The notes under the pieces are model-generated. The model worked only from the letters and a program-made list of their open reading frames with translations. It made no database searches and was not told the DNA's origin. The position numbers and the translations under genes were made by a program. A stretch of DNA of 64,000 nt from Hansschlegelia beijingensis (GTDB lineage Bacteria > Pseudomonadota > Alphaproteobacteria > Rhizobiales > Methylopilaceae). The DNA lies in assembly GCF_014196425.1 (NCBI RefSeq), contig NZ_JACIDR010000002.1, positions 310,001-374,000 on the forward strand, in the 5' to 3' direction. Of this stretch, positions 18,357 through 26,806 are shown piece after piece (the stretch's first letter is position 1; each line of letters starts with the position of its first letter).

Positions 18357-19514
18357 TCAGCTCGCGCAGTGCCGGATCAGCCTGCGGATGAAGGCCTCGC
18401 ACTGCGCCAGTTGCTCGTCCTCGACGAACTCGTCGGCGCGGTGCGCCTGCGCGATCGAGCCCGGCCCGCAGACCACCGTGGGGATGCCGGCGGTCTCGAC
18501 GAACAGCCCCGCCTCGGTGCCATAGGCGACCTTGGCGTGGTCGTTCCGGCCGGCGAGCCGTTTGACGAGCGTCACGATGTCGGCCTCGGGCGCGGTTGAG
18601 AGCCCCGGGAACTCCGACTTCATCGAGACCTCGACCGCCGCGCGCGGGTCGCGCGCCTTCATCTCGGCTTCGAGCTGCCCCGCGAAGGAGCGGAACTCTG
18701 CCACGAGGGCGTCGGCGTCCTCCTCGGGCAGCACCCGGAACTCGAGCTCCACGACCGCCTCGTCCGGCACGATGTTGAGCGCGACCCCGCCGTGGAACAC
18801 GCCCACATGGGCGGTCGAGTGCGGGATGTCGTAGAGCGCGTCGCGCAGCCCGGACGATGCGAGCCGCTTCCCGATCTCGGTCGTGCGCGTCACCAGCCGG
18901 GCGGCGTATTCGACGGCGTTGACGGCCTCCGGCGCGCGGGAGGAATGGCCGCCGGTCCCGCGCACCACCACGCCGAGAGAGCGCTTGGCCTTGTGCGCGA
19001 TCACCACCTGCATCCCGGTCGGCTCGCCCACGATGCAGCCGAGCGGCCTCACCGGCCGCGCCGCCAGCATCTCCAGCAGTTCGCGGACGCCGAGGCAGCC
19101 GACCTCCTCGTCGTAGGAGAAGGCGAAGTGGATCGGGATCTCGAGCTTCGCCGCCGCCATCTCGGGCGCGAGCGCGAGGCAGACGGCCAGAAAACCCTTC
19201 ATGTCGCAGGCGCCGCGGCCATAGAGCCGCCCGTCGCGGCGGGTCAGGCTGAACGGGTCGCTGGGCCAGCGCTGGCCGTCGACCGGCACCACGTCGGTGT
19301 GCCCGGAAAGCACGATCCCCGGCCGGTCGGCCGGACCGATGGTGGCGAACAGGTTGGATTTGTCGCCATGCGCGCCGGCGGCCCGCTCATGAGGGATTCC
19401 GAGGCTGTCGAGATAGCCCTCCACATGCTCGATGAGCGGCAGGTTCGAATTGCGGCTCGTGGTGTCGAACGCGATCAGTCGCCCGAGCAGCTCGATCGTG
19501 TTGTCGGAGATCAT
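18357..19514 (-). CDS. argE: Acetylornithine deacetylase (ArgE/DapE M20 family)
   Basis: 385 residues. The metal-binding blocks of M20 peptidases are present: LSGHTDVVPV, GRGACDMKGFLAV, FSYDEEVGCLG, GEPTGMQVVIAHKAKR, and a terminal AHRADEFVEDEQLAQCEAF. It fits acetylornithine deacetylase of the alphaproteobacterial type, hydrolysing N-acetylornithine in arginine synthesis. Other M20 amidohydrolases with similar motifs are possible. The gene is divergent from the hybrid kinase gene, and ends 2 bp from the small gene at 18148. Confidence 0.88.
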   Translation of the reverse strand: MISDNTIELLGRLIAFDTTSRNSNLPLIEHVEGYLDSLGIPHERAAGAHGDKSNLFATIGPADRPGIVLSGHTDVVPVDGQRWPSDPFSLTRRDGRLYGRGACDMKGFLAVCLALAPEMAAAKLEIPIHFAFSYDEEVGCLGVRELLEMLAARPVRPLGCIVGEPTGMQVVIAHKAKRSLGVVVRGTGGHSSRAPEAVNAVEYAARLVTRTTEIGKRLASSGLRDALYDIPHSTAHVGVFHGGVALNIVPDEAVVELEFRVLPEEDADALVAEFRSFAGQLEAEMKARDPRAAVEVSMKSEFPGLSTAPEADIVTLVKRLAGRNDHAKVAYGTEAGLFVETAGIPTVVCGPGSIAQAHRADEFVEDEQLAQCEAFIRRLIRHCAS

Positions 19515-19739
19515 CTGGCGCCAGTCAGCTCTTGAAGCTTCAGCCTAGACCCTCGGCGGCCCAAGCTGAAGCTGGGGGCCGGAGCGGTCCGCCGTCGAGA
19601 GCGCGCGTTTGCGCACGCGTTCGTGGGCGCCAGGGCTGCCCAACCCGCCGCGGTTTCATGCTAGCCTTCCGTGTGGCGGGACGTTCCCGCCGTCCGCCGG
19701 GCCCATCGTTTCGCCGGCGGGGAGCTAGCGGGCCGCCAG

Positions 19740-22208
19740 ATGACGTCCATGCGTGCGACCTTCTGGAACGATCCTGCCGCTTCCACGGAGAGCGGCGCGG
19801 AGGCCTTCGACCTGCCGGGTTCGCGCGACGTCTGGCTCAAGGCTCTGACCGATGACGCGCCGCAGACCGTCTGGTCCGCGCCTCCCAGCGGCGAGCACGA
19901 TTATTTCAATCCGCACTGGCGCCGCCTGACCGGAGCGCCCGACACGGAGACGGGCCGGGAGGCCTGGCTGTCGCGCATCCATCCCGATGACCGCGACGCC
20001 TGCGCGGTTCGCTGGAGCCGAAGCCTCGCCCTGGGCGAGCCCTTCCTGCTCGAACATCGCCTCGCGAACGGCGACGGCGGCTGGCGCTGGTTCCTCAGCC
20101 GCGGCTGGCCGGTGCGCGACGAGCGGGGCGCCGTCACCCGCTGGTTCTGCGTCGGCGACGACATCGACGAGGCCGCGCGCCTGCGCGAGGCGGCCGCGCG
20201 GCAGGAGACCGAGCTCGAACGCCTCGTCGCGCAGCGGACCGCGGACCTCGCCCACGCCTATCAGCGCGTCGCAGCCGAGGCCGCCGGCCGCCGCCACGAG
20301 GAGAGCGCGCGACGCGACATCAACGCGCTCTACGCGGCCTATGTGGACAACACGCCCGACGGCGTCTTCGTGGTCTCGATCGCGCCCGACGGGACGATCG
20401 CGGCCGAGACCATGAACCGCGTGCTGGAGCGGGCGCTCGAAGTCGGCGAGGGCGGCGTGCAGGGCCGCCGCCTGACCGAGTTCATGCCCGCGCCGATGGC
20501 CGCCCGGCTGACCCGCAAGATCGACGAATGCGTCGCCTCAGGCGCGCCGCTCCGGTACGAGGAGACCGCGGAGATCCTGGGCGTCGAAAGGGTGTTCGAG
20601 GTGATGCTGGCGCCCGTGGAGGCGCTCGCCGGGGCGACCCAGCGCGTGGTCGGCTCGGCCCGGGACCTGACCGAGAGGCGCGAGGCCGAGCGCCAGTTGC
20701 GGCAGGCCCAGAAGATGGAGGCGATCGGCCAGCTCACCGGCGGCGTCGCGCACGACTTCAACAATCTGCTGCAGGTGGTGAAGGGCAATCTCGACCTGCT
20801 GGCCGAGGAGCTTGCAGGCTCCATGACGCCGAAGACCGCGCGGCGCCTGCGAGACGCCATGGCGGGCGCGGCCAGAGGGGCCAAGCTCACGCGCCAGCTG
20901 CTGGCCTTCTCCCGCCGCCAGCCGCTGACGCCGAAGCCGACCCATGTGGGCGGGCTGGTGGCGTCCATGACCGACCTGCTCGACCGCACGCTCGGCGAAC
21001 AGGTCGAGATCGAGATCACCTGCGATCCGGAGCCGTGGGCGGCGCTGGTCGACCCGATCCAGCTCGAGAACGCGGTGCTGAATCTTGCGATCAACGGCCG
21101 CGACGCGATGCCGGACGGCGGCAAGCTGACCATCTCGGTCAGGAACCTCCCGGCCGCCGAGGGCGCCGCCGAGCGGATCGAGATCGCCGTCGCGGACGCC
21201 GGCGCGGGCATGCCGCCGGCGGTGCTGGCCCGGGTGTTCGAACCCTTCTTCTCGACCAAGCCCGAAGGGCGCGGCACCGGTCTCGGGCTGCCCCAGGTGC
21301 AGGGCTTCATCGAGCAGTCCCATGGAGCCGTCGAAATCGAGAGCGAGCCCGGGAAAGGCACCGTCGTGCGCCTCACTCTGCCGCGCAGCGAAGCCGCGCC
21401 GCCGGAAGAGGCCGACGCCGTGATCGGCGCCGACCTGCGCGGACGCGGCGAGCGGATTCTGCTGCTGGAGGACGACGACGGCGTCAGGACGGCGGTCGCG
21501 GACCTGCTCGCGGCGCTCGGCTACGAGGTCGTCGCGGTCGCCTCCACGGCCGAGGCGGCCCCGCTGATCGACAGCCAGCAGGCGTTCGACCTGCTGCTTT
21601 CGGACGTCGTGATGCCCGGCTCGCCCAAACCGCCCGAACTCGCCCGCCTGGCCCTGCTGCGCCGCCCGGGCCTCAAAGTGCTGTTCATGTCGGGCTATGC
21701 GGAGAACGCGATCGTCCACCAGGGACGCGTGGACGCCGACGTGCATCTGATCGAGAAGCCGTATCCCAAGGAGGCGCTCGCGCTGAAGCTGCGCCAGCTG
21801 CTCGACGACCGGACGCCCCACGCCCCGCAGAAGGCCGCCCCGCTCCGCGTGCTGCTGGTCGAGGACGAGCCGCTCATCGCGATGGGCGTCGCGGACCTGC
21901 TCGAGAGCTTCGGCCACACGGTCACGCAGGCGCACAACGCCGCCGCCGCCAAGGCGGCGCTCGCGAACGACGCCGGCATCGACCTGATGCTGACCGACCT
22001 CGGCCTGCCGGACATGGACGGCGAGGCCCTGGCCGAGTGGAGCCGCGGCCTCAGGCCCCGGCTGCCGATCCTGTTCGCGACCGGGCGCGATGATTTCCAG
22101 GCGCCGCCGCTGCTGGCGGCGACCGGGCCGGTGGCGGTCGTCACCAAGCCGTTTGACGGCGCCACGCTCAGGCGCGGGCTCGAGGCCTGCGTCTCCGCAC
22201 GCTTCTGA
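19740..22208 (+). CDS. Hybrid sensor histidine kinase with two receiver domains
   Basis: 822 residues, no transmembrane segment. The order is: PAS (~30-146, with NPHWRRLTGAP and HPDDRDACAVRW), coiled coil (~147-192), second PAS (~197-315), HisKA with H-box VAHDFNNLLQ (His 338), HATPase with NLAINGRDAMPDGG, ADAGAGMP and GTGLGLPQV, REC1 (D622 in LLSDVVMPG) and REC2 (D753 in LTDLGLPDMDG). The VAHDFNNLL box is that of HWE-unrelated cytosolic NtrB-like hybrid kinases. The input is unknown. ATG at 19740 is used; earlier in-frame starts are less plausible. No output regulator is adjacent. Confidence 0.92.
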   Translation: MTSMRATFWNDPAASTESGAEAFDLPGSRDVWLKALTDDAPQTVWSAPPSGEHDYFNPHWRRLTGAPDTETGREAWLSRIHPDDRDACAVRWSRSLALGEPFLLEHRLANGDGGWRWFLSRGWPVRDERGAVTRWFCVGDDIDEAARLREAAARQETELERLVAQRTADLAHAYQRVAAEAAGRRHEESARRDINALYAAYVDNTPDGVFVVSIAPDGTIAAETMNRVLERALEVGEGGVQGRRLTEFMPAPMAARLTRKIDECVASGAPLRYEETAEILGVERVFEVMLAPVEALAGATQRVVGSARDLTERREAERQLRQAQKMEAIGQLTGGVAHDFNNLLQVVKGNLDLLAEELAGSMTPKTARRLRDAMAGAARGAKLTRQLLAFSRRQPLTPKPTHVGGLVASMTDLLDRTLGEQVEIEITCDPEPWAALVDPIQLENAVLNLAINGRDAMPDGGKLTISVRNLPAAEGAAERIEIAVADAGAGMPPAVLARVFEPFFSTKPEGRGTGLGLPQVQGFIEQSHGAVEIESEPGKGTVVRLTLPRSEAAPPEEADAVIGADLRGRGERILLLEDDDGVRTAVADLLAALGYEVVAVASTAEAAPLIDSQQAFDLLLSDVVMPGSPKPPELARLALLRRPGLKVLFMSGYAENAIVHQGRVDADVHLIEKPYPKEALALKLRQLLDDRTPHAPQKAAPLRVLLVEDEPLIAMGVADLLESFGHTVTQAHNAAAAKAALANDAGIDLMLTDLGLPDMDGEALAEWSRGLRPRLPILFATGRDDFQAPPLLAATGPVAVVTKPFDGATLRRGLEACVSARF

Positions 22209-22303
22209 CAGCCCTGCGCTCCCCGCCGCTTGACCCGCGCAAGGCCGCGGGTGCATTCGACCCGCCGACAGGCTTTCAGCCGCAGCGATCGATCGGAGCC
22301 GCA

Positions 22304-23434
22304 TTGGAACTCGACAGCATGGACCAGGCGATCGCCGCGATCGCCGCAGGCGAACTGGTCGTGGTGGTGGATGACACCGATCGCGAGAACGAGGGCGACC
22401 TCATCATGGCGGCCGCCAAGGCGACGCCCGAGACGCTGGCCTTCATGATCCGGCACACCAGCGGCATCATCTGCGCGCCGCTGACCGCCGAGCGGGCCGA
22501 GGCGTTGAACCTCGCCCCGATGGTCGCGACCAATCTCGACCCGATGCGGACCGCCTTCACGGTCTCGGTCGACTACAAGATCGGGCTCACCACCGGCATC
22601 TCGGCCGAGGAGCGCGCCAACACGGTGCGCGCGCTCGGCTCCGACAACGCGATCGCGACCGACTTCCTGCGGCCGGGCCACGTCTTCCCGCTGATCGCCC
22701 GCGAGGGCGGCGTCCTGACCCGCTCCGGCCACACCGAAGCCGCGACCGATCTCGCGGCGCTCGCGGGCCTTCCGCCGGTCGGCGTGCTGGCGGAGGTCGT
22801 CAACGACGACGGCACGGTCAAGCGGCTGCCGGAGCTGATCGCGTTCGCGCGCGAGCACGGGCTGAAGATCGTCTCGATCGAGGATCTCATCGATCACCGG
22901 TCCCGTCGCGAGACCTTCGTGCGCCGGGTCGACCGGTTCGAACGCCCGATCGGCGGCCGCGACGCCGTGATCACGGTCTACGACACGCCCTTCGAGCAGA
23001 CGCAGCATCTCGCGATCTCGGTCGGAGACGTCAGCGGCGAAGGGGCCGTGCCCTGCCGCATCCATCGCGAGCATCTCCTGACCGATCTGCTGCGCGGCGC
23101 GGCGACCTCGAAGGGCTGGCTCGACAATGCGCTGGCGCGCTTCAGCGACACCGGCCGCGGGGTGTTCATCCTCATCCGCGACCCGGCCGTGCTGCGCACG
23201 CCGCGCGACGGCCAGAACGGCGCAGGCGAGCCGGATTCCAGCGATCCGGCCGCCGAGCGCCACATGTCGGCCCGACAGCGCCGCCAGCGCTGGCGCGAGA
23301 TCGGCGTCGGCGCGCAGATCCTGCGCGACCTCGGCGTGCGCCAGATCTCCCTGCTCGCCGGCCATGAGCGGCAGTATGTCGGCATCGCGGGCTTCGGCAT
23401 CGCGATCGAGAAGACCGAGATCGTCGACGAGTAA
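22304..23434 (+). CDS. ribB: 3,4-dihydroxy-2-butanone-4-phosphate synthase with degenerate GTP cyclohydrolase II-like domain
   Basis: 376 residues. The N-terminal ~205 residues are an intact DHBP synthase (DDTDRENEGDLIMAA, HTSGIICAPL, TRSGHTEAATDL). It makes the four-carbon unit for riboflavin from ribulose 5-phosphate. The C-terminal ~165 residues follow the GTP cyclohydrolase II fold but lack the zinc cysteines; the block GDVSGEGAVPCRIHREHLLT replaces the usual Cys-rich loop. The start is TTG at 22304 with CGGAG upstream; an ATG at 22319 is an alternative. No FMN-riboswitch-like sequence was recognised upstream. It ends 7 bp from convergent ccmG. Confidence 0.9.
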   Translation: MELDSMDQAIAAIAAGELVVVVDDTDRENEGDLIMAAAKATPETLAFMIRHTSGIICAPLTAERAEALNLAPMVATNLDPMRTAFTVSVDYKIGLTTGISAEERANTVRALGSDNAIATDFLRPGHVFPLIAREGGVLTRSGHTEAATDLAALAGLPPVGVLAEVVNDDGTVKRLPELIAFAREHGLKIVSIEDLIDHRSRRETFVRRVDRFERPIGGRDAVITVYDTPFEQTQHLAISVGDVSGEGAVPCRIHREHLLTDLLRGAATSKGWLDNALARFSDTGRGVFILIRDPAVLRTPRDGQNGAGEPDSSDPAAERHMSARQRRQRWREIGVGAQILRDLGVRQISLLAGHERQYVGIAGFGIAIEKTEIVDE

Positions 23435-23441
23435 TCGAGTC

Positions 23442-24065
23442 TCAGGACGCGGCGGCGGGCCTCTGGTTCGCCGCCCTGGCCTTCTCGATCTGCGGCCTGA
23501 GCGTCTTCTCGACGGCGTCGTCGGTCAGCGGGCCGACGAACTTGAAGGCGATGCGCCCCTCGCCGTCGACCACGAAGGTCTCCGGCACGCCGTAGACGCC
23601 CCACTCGATCGCGGCCCGGCCGCCCGGATCGACGCCGACCTTCTGGTACGGATTGCCGAGGCCGCCGAGGAAGCGCCGAGCGTTCTCGGAGGCGTCCTTG
23701 TAGTTCAGGCCGAACATCCGCACGCCGCTCTCCTTGAGCCTGAGCAGCGACGGGTGCTCCTCGCGGCAGGGCGCGCACCAGGACGCGAACACGTTGACGA
23801 CCGTCACCTCGCCGGTCGCGAGGTCGGCCCGCGAGAAGCCCGGAACGGCGCCGTCGTCGCCTTTCAGCCCTCCGAGCGCCGGGAGCGTGAGGTCGGGCGC
23901 GGGCCGGCCGATCAGCGCGGACGGAAGCGCCGAAGGATCGCCGCTGTAGAGGCGCACATAGAGCAGCGCCGCGAGCGCCAGGAACGCCAGGACCGGGACG
24001 ACCACGAAGGCCCGCCGGCCCCGCCCGCCCGCCGGCGGCGCGCCCGCGCCGGACCCTGCGCTCAC
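23442..24065 (-). CDS. ccmG: Cytochrome c maturation thiol:disulfide oxidoreductase CcmG/DsbE
   Basis: 207 residues. One N-terminal transmembrane helix (~19-38) places the thioredoxin-like domain in the periplasm. The redox motif is FASWCAPCREEHP with cysteines 97 and 100, followed by GVYGVPETFVVDGEGRIAFK, which holds the cis-proline. It keeps apocytochrome c cysteines reduced for haem attachment. The start overlaps the ccmD stop by 4 bp, so it is the last gene of a ccmC-ccmD-ccmG unit. Confidence 0.94.
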   Translation of the reverse strand: MSAGSGAGAPPAGGRGRRAFVVVPVLAFLALAALLYVRLYSGDPSALPSALIGRPAPDLTLPALGGLKGDDGAVPGFSRADLATGEVTVVNVFASWCAPCREEHPSLLRLKESGVRMFGLNYKDASENARRFLGGLGNPYQKVGVDPGGRAAIEWGVYGVPETFVVDGEGRIAFKFVGPLTDDAVEKTLRPQIEKARAANQRPAAAS

Positions 24066-24220
24066 GGCCGGCTCCGGCGGCGGCCGGAGCGCGCCTCGAG
24101 CTCAGCCAGCGCGCGGGACTGCGCGCGATAGTCGAGGATCGTCCAGCCGATCAGCGCGACGACCACCGTAAGGCCGATCGCATAGGAGGCGACGATGAAG
24201 CCGAGATGCGGATCGTTCAT
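24062..24220 (-). CDS. ccmD: Haem exporter protein CcmD
   Basis: 52 residues with one transmembrane helix (~8-29: GFIVASYAIGLTVVVALIGW) and a basic cytoplasmic tail with YRAQSRALAELEARSGRR, the normal CcmD layout. It helps release holo-CcmE from the CcmABC complex. It overlaps ccmC by 4 bp at its start and ccmG by 4 bp at its end, which fixes its boundaries by context. Confidence 0.9.
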   Translation of the reverse strand: MNDPHLGFIVASYAIGLTVVVALIGWTILDYRAQSRALAELEARSGRRRSRP

Positions 24221-24981
24221 TCGGCGGGCTCCGGCGCGAAGGCGGCCGACGCCGCCGCGGTGATCCTGAGCGTCCGCAGCCGGCGCCGGATCAGCTCGGT
24301 GCGCATCGCGGCGAGGTGCAGGACGACGAATAGCAGCGTGAAGGCGAGCGCGTTGGCGAGCAACGGCCAGAGGATCGTGGGATCCATGGCGGGCTTGCCC
24401 ATCCGGGTGACGGAGGCGGGCTGGTGCAGCGTGTTCCACCAGTCGACCGAGAACTTGATGATCGGGATGTTGACCGAACCGACCAGCGTCAGCACGGCGC
24501 AGGCCTTGGCGGCGCGCGACGGCTCCTCGATGGCCGAGCGCAGCGCCATCAGGCCGAGATACATCAGGAACAGGATGAGGAACGAGGTCAGCCGGGCGTC
24601 CCACACCCAGTAGGTTCCCCACATCGGCTTGCCCCAGAGCGAGCCCGTGGCGAGCGCGAGAAACGTGAAGGCGGCGCCGAGCGGGGCCGCGGCCTTGGCG
24701 GCGACGTCGGCGAGCGGATGGCGCCAGATCAGCACGCCGAGGCTCGCCACCGCCATGATGGTGTAGCCCATCATGCCGAGCCAGGCGGACGGCACGTGCA
24801 GGAACATGATGCGGACGGTCTCGCCCTGCTGGTAGTCGGCCGGAGCGACCACCAGGCCGAGATAGAGGCCGAGCGCCAGCATGGCGGCGGTCGCGGCGGC
24901 GAGCCATGGCAGCACGCGGGTCGCGAAGGCCGAGAAGCGGGCCGGATTGGCGAGCGCCGTTATGGAGGAGAGCAGGGCCAT
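24217..24981 (-). CDS. ccmC: Haem exporter protein CcmC
   Basis: About 254 residues with six transmembrane segments. The tryptophan-rich haem-handling motif is WGKPMWGTYWVWDARLTS, flanked by the periplasmic histidines in MFLHVPSAWLGMM and NTLHQPASVT. It loads haem onto CcmE. The start at 24981 (MALLSSITALANP) has AAAGG upstream; an earlier ATG at 25014 is less likely. It is the first gene of the ccmC-D-G unit; ccmB lies ~500 bp away, beyond an opposite-strand gene. Confidence 0.94.
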   Translation of the reverse strand: MALLSSITALANPARFSAFATRVLPWLAAATAAMLALGLYLGLVVAPADYQQGETVRIMFLHVPSAWLGMMGYTIMAVASLGVLIWRHPLADVAAKAAAPLGAAFTFLALATGSLWGKPMWGTYWVWDARLTSFLILFLMYLGLMALRSAIEEPSRAAKACAVLTLVGSVNIPIIKFSVDWWNTLHQPASVTRMGKPAMDPTILWPLLANALAFTLLFVVLHLAAMRTELIRRRLRTLRITAAASAAFAPEPAE

Positions 24982-25188
24982 GGCTGGGCCTTTTATGTCG
25001 AACGCGATCCTCAAAACAGACGTCCGTGGCGAAAATCCGCGTGGCCTCGCCGCCGGCCCTGATCACTTCAGATAAGAACCGCCCCGAACCGCTCTCGCGC
25101 TCCGGCTTCAGGCGTCCGCCGCCGCCGCGCGGGTGGCCGCCGAGCGTCCGCAGGCCATGTAGGCCTCGAACCTCAAGGAGCCGATCCC

Positions 25189-25482
25189 ATGAAACTCATC
25201 CCCCTGCTCGCGATCTCGGCGGCGACGCTGGCGCTGGCCGCCTGCCAGCATGACCGGCCCCGCGGCTACGGCTATCACGACCGCACGTTCATCGAAGGCG
25301 GCCGCGGCTATCGCGACCGGGACCGCTACCGCCATGGCGACGGCCGCTATCAGCGCAGCCGGCACGAAGGCCGCCGCCACGAGGGACGGCATGAGGGGCG
25401 CCGCGACGGGCGCTACGACGGGCCGGACCGGCTCGGCGACGACGGCCGCGGCCACCGCGGGCGGCTCGACGGGAGATACTGA
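25189..25482 (+). CDS. Small lipoprotein with His/Arg/Gly/Asp-rich tail
   Basis: 97 residues. The signal peptide ends in a lipobox, LAAC, with the lipidated cysteine at position 19. The rest is almost wholly built of R, G, H, D and Y: HEGRR (59-63), HEGR (64-67), HEGRR (68-72), DGRY (73-76). Such a tail may bind metal or anionic envelope polymers, but no family was recognised. AAGGAG lies before the ATG. It is oriented against the ccm genes and sits between ccmC and ccmB, ending 15 bp from ccmB. Confidence 0.75.
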   Translation: MKLIPLLAISAATLALAACQHDRPRGYGYHDRTFIEGGRGYRDRDRYRHGDGRYQRSRHEGRRHEGRHEGRRDGRYDGPDRLGDDGRGHRGRLDGRY

Positions 25483-25497
25483 CCCCGCGGCCTCGCC

Positions 25498-26151
25498 TCA
25501 GTCGCGCAGCAGCCGCAGCGCGCCCGCGGCCGCGACCGGGCCGAGGACCGCATAGCCGAGCGCGAGCCCGGCCAGAACGCTGAGCGGCGCCCAGCCGCCG
25601 CGCGCGGCGTCGCAGGCCGCGACGCCGAAGATCAGCACCGGCACGGCGAGCGGCAGGATCAGCACCGGCACCAGCAGCCCGCCGCGCCGCAGCCCGACCG
25701 TCAGCGCGGCGCCGACCGCGCCCAGGCAGGCGAGCGCCGGCGTGCCGACGAGCAGCGCCAGCGCCACCCGGACCGAGACCTCCGGCCCGACGTCCAGCAT
25801 CACCCCGAACAGCGGCGCCGCCAGCACCAGCGGCAGCCCGGTGGCGAGCCAGTGGGCGAGGATCTTGGCGGCGACCTGCAGCTCGAGCGGCGCAGGCGCG
25901 AGATGCATCAGGTCGAGGCTGCCGTCCTCGTGATCGGCCTGCAGCAGCCGGTCGAGGCCGAGCAGGCTGGCGAGCAGCGCCCCGAGCCAGAGGATCGCCG
26001 GCCCGATGCGCGCGAGCAGCGCGAGGTCCGGGCCGATCGCGAACGGCGTCAGCGTGACGACCAGCAGGAAGAACATCACGCCGAGCCCGGCTCCTCCCCC
26101 GCGGGCGAGGGCCAGGTCGCGCGACAGCACGGCGCCGAGGGGCGTCCTCAT
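25498..26151 (-). CDS. ccmB: Haem exporter permease CcmB
   Basis: About 217 residues with six hydrophobic segments. It follows the CcmB pattern: LSRDLALARGGGAGLGVMFF at the start, AILWLGALLASLLGLDRLLQADHEDGS, then LELQVAAKILAHWLATGLPL. It forms the membrane part of the CcmAB ABC unit that drives release of holo-CcmE. The start at 26151 (MRTPLGAVLS) is chosen over 26166. It is separated from ccmA by a ~600-bp stretch that carries a PepSY gene on the other strand, so it probably needs its own promoter. Confidence 0.92.
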   Translation of the reverse strand: MRTPLGAVLSRDLALARGGGAGLGVMFFLLVVTLTPFAIGPDLALLARIGPAILWLGALLASLLGLDRLLQADHEDGSLDLMHLAPAPLELQVAAKILAHWLATGLPLVLAAPLFGVMLDVGPEVSVRVALALLVGTPALACLGAVGAALTVGLRRGGLLVPVLILPLAVPVLIFGVAACDAARGGWAPLSVLAGLALGYAVLGPVAAAGALRLLRD

Positions 26152-26290
26152 GCGGGACTCCACCATAGGTTGAAAGCCGGCAAAGGGCGCGGCGTCACAG
26201 GCATTTCACTGCCAGGGCCGAACCGACCGGGAGGATGCGCGTTGGTCATGCAATCAGGGATTTCGCCTGACCGGAATGGGAGATCAACCA

Positions 26291-26806
26291 ATGAAAATGA
26301 GCCTCACGTACGCGCTTTCCGCCCTGGCGTTCGCTGGCGTGCTGGCGGGGCCGGCCCTGGCCGCCAACGAGGAGGAGATGGCGAAGAACGCCAAGGTGTC
26401 GATCTCGCAGGCCGTCGAGGCGGCGGAGACGAAGGCCAAAGGCAAGGCCACCGAGGTCGAATTCGAGGACGATTACGGCGGCCGCTGGGAGGTCAAGGTG
26501 CTGAGCCCGGGCGGCGACACGCTCATCAAGTACTTCGTCGATCCGAACACCGGCGAGGTGGTCGGCGAGGAGGAGCAGACCTTCGAGAAGTACTGGACCA
26601 CGCTGAAGCCGGCCGACTTCCAGAAGGCCCAGGTCCAGCTGAAGGACGCCATCATGGCCGCCGAGAAGGCCGCCATGGGCAAGGCGACCAGCGCCGAGGT
26701 CGAGCGCTCGGGCGACGCCGTCGCCTATGAGATCGACGTGCTCACCGATCAGGGCTCCAAGGACGTCACGGTCGACGCCGTCGGCAAGGTCGTCGTCGAC
26801 GACTGA
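26291..26806 (+). CDS. Secreted PepSY-domain protein
   Basis: 171 residues. A signal peptide (KMSLTYALSALAFAGVLAGP, cleavage after ALA near residue 25) precedes two PepSY repeats: SISQAVEAAETKAKGKATEVE...WEVKVL and QLKDAIMAAEKAAMGKATSAEVE...YEIDVL. PepSY domains are often protease-inhibitory or regulatory parts of periplasmic proteins. The ATG at 26291 has GGGAG upstream. It lies between ccmB and ccmA on the opposite strand, and its last 58 bp overlap the end of ccmA. Confidence 0.88.
   Translation: MKMSLTYALSALAFAGVLAGPALAANEEEMAKNAKVSISQAVEAAETKAKGKATEVEFEDDYGGRWEVKVLSPGGDTLIKYFVDPNTGEVVGEEEQTFEKYWTTLKPADFQKAQVQLKDAIMAAEKAAMGKATSAEVERSGDAVAYEIDVLTDQGSKDVTVDAVGKVVVDD

Noticed and set aside
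22209-22303. FMN riboswitch before the ribB-type gene
   Set aside because: The gap is only ~95 bp and shows no AGGGGC-type conserved core.
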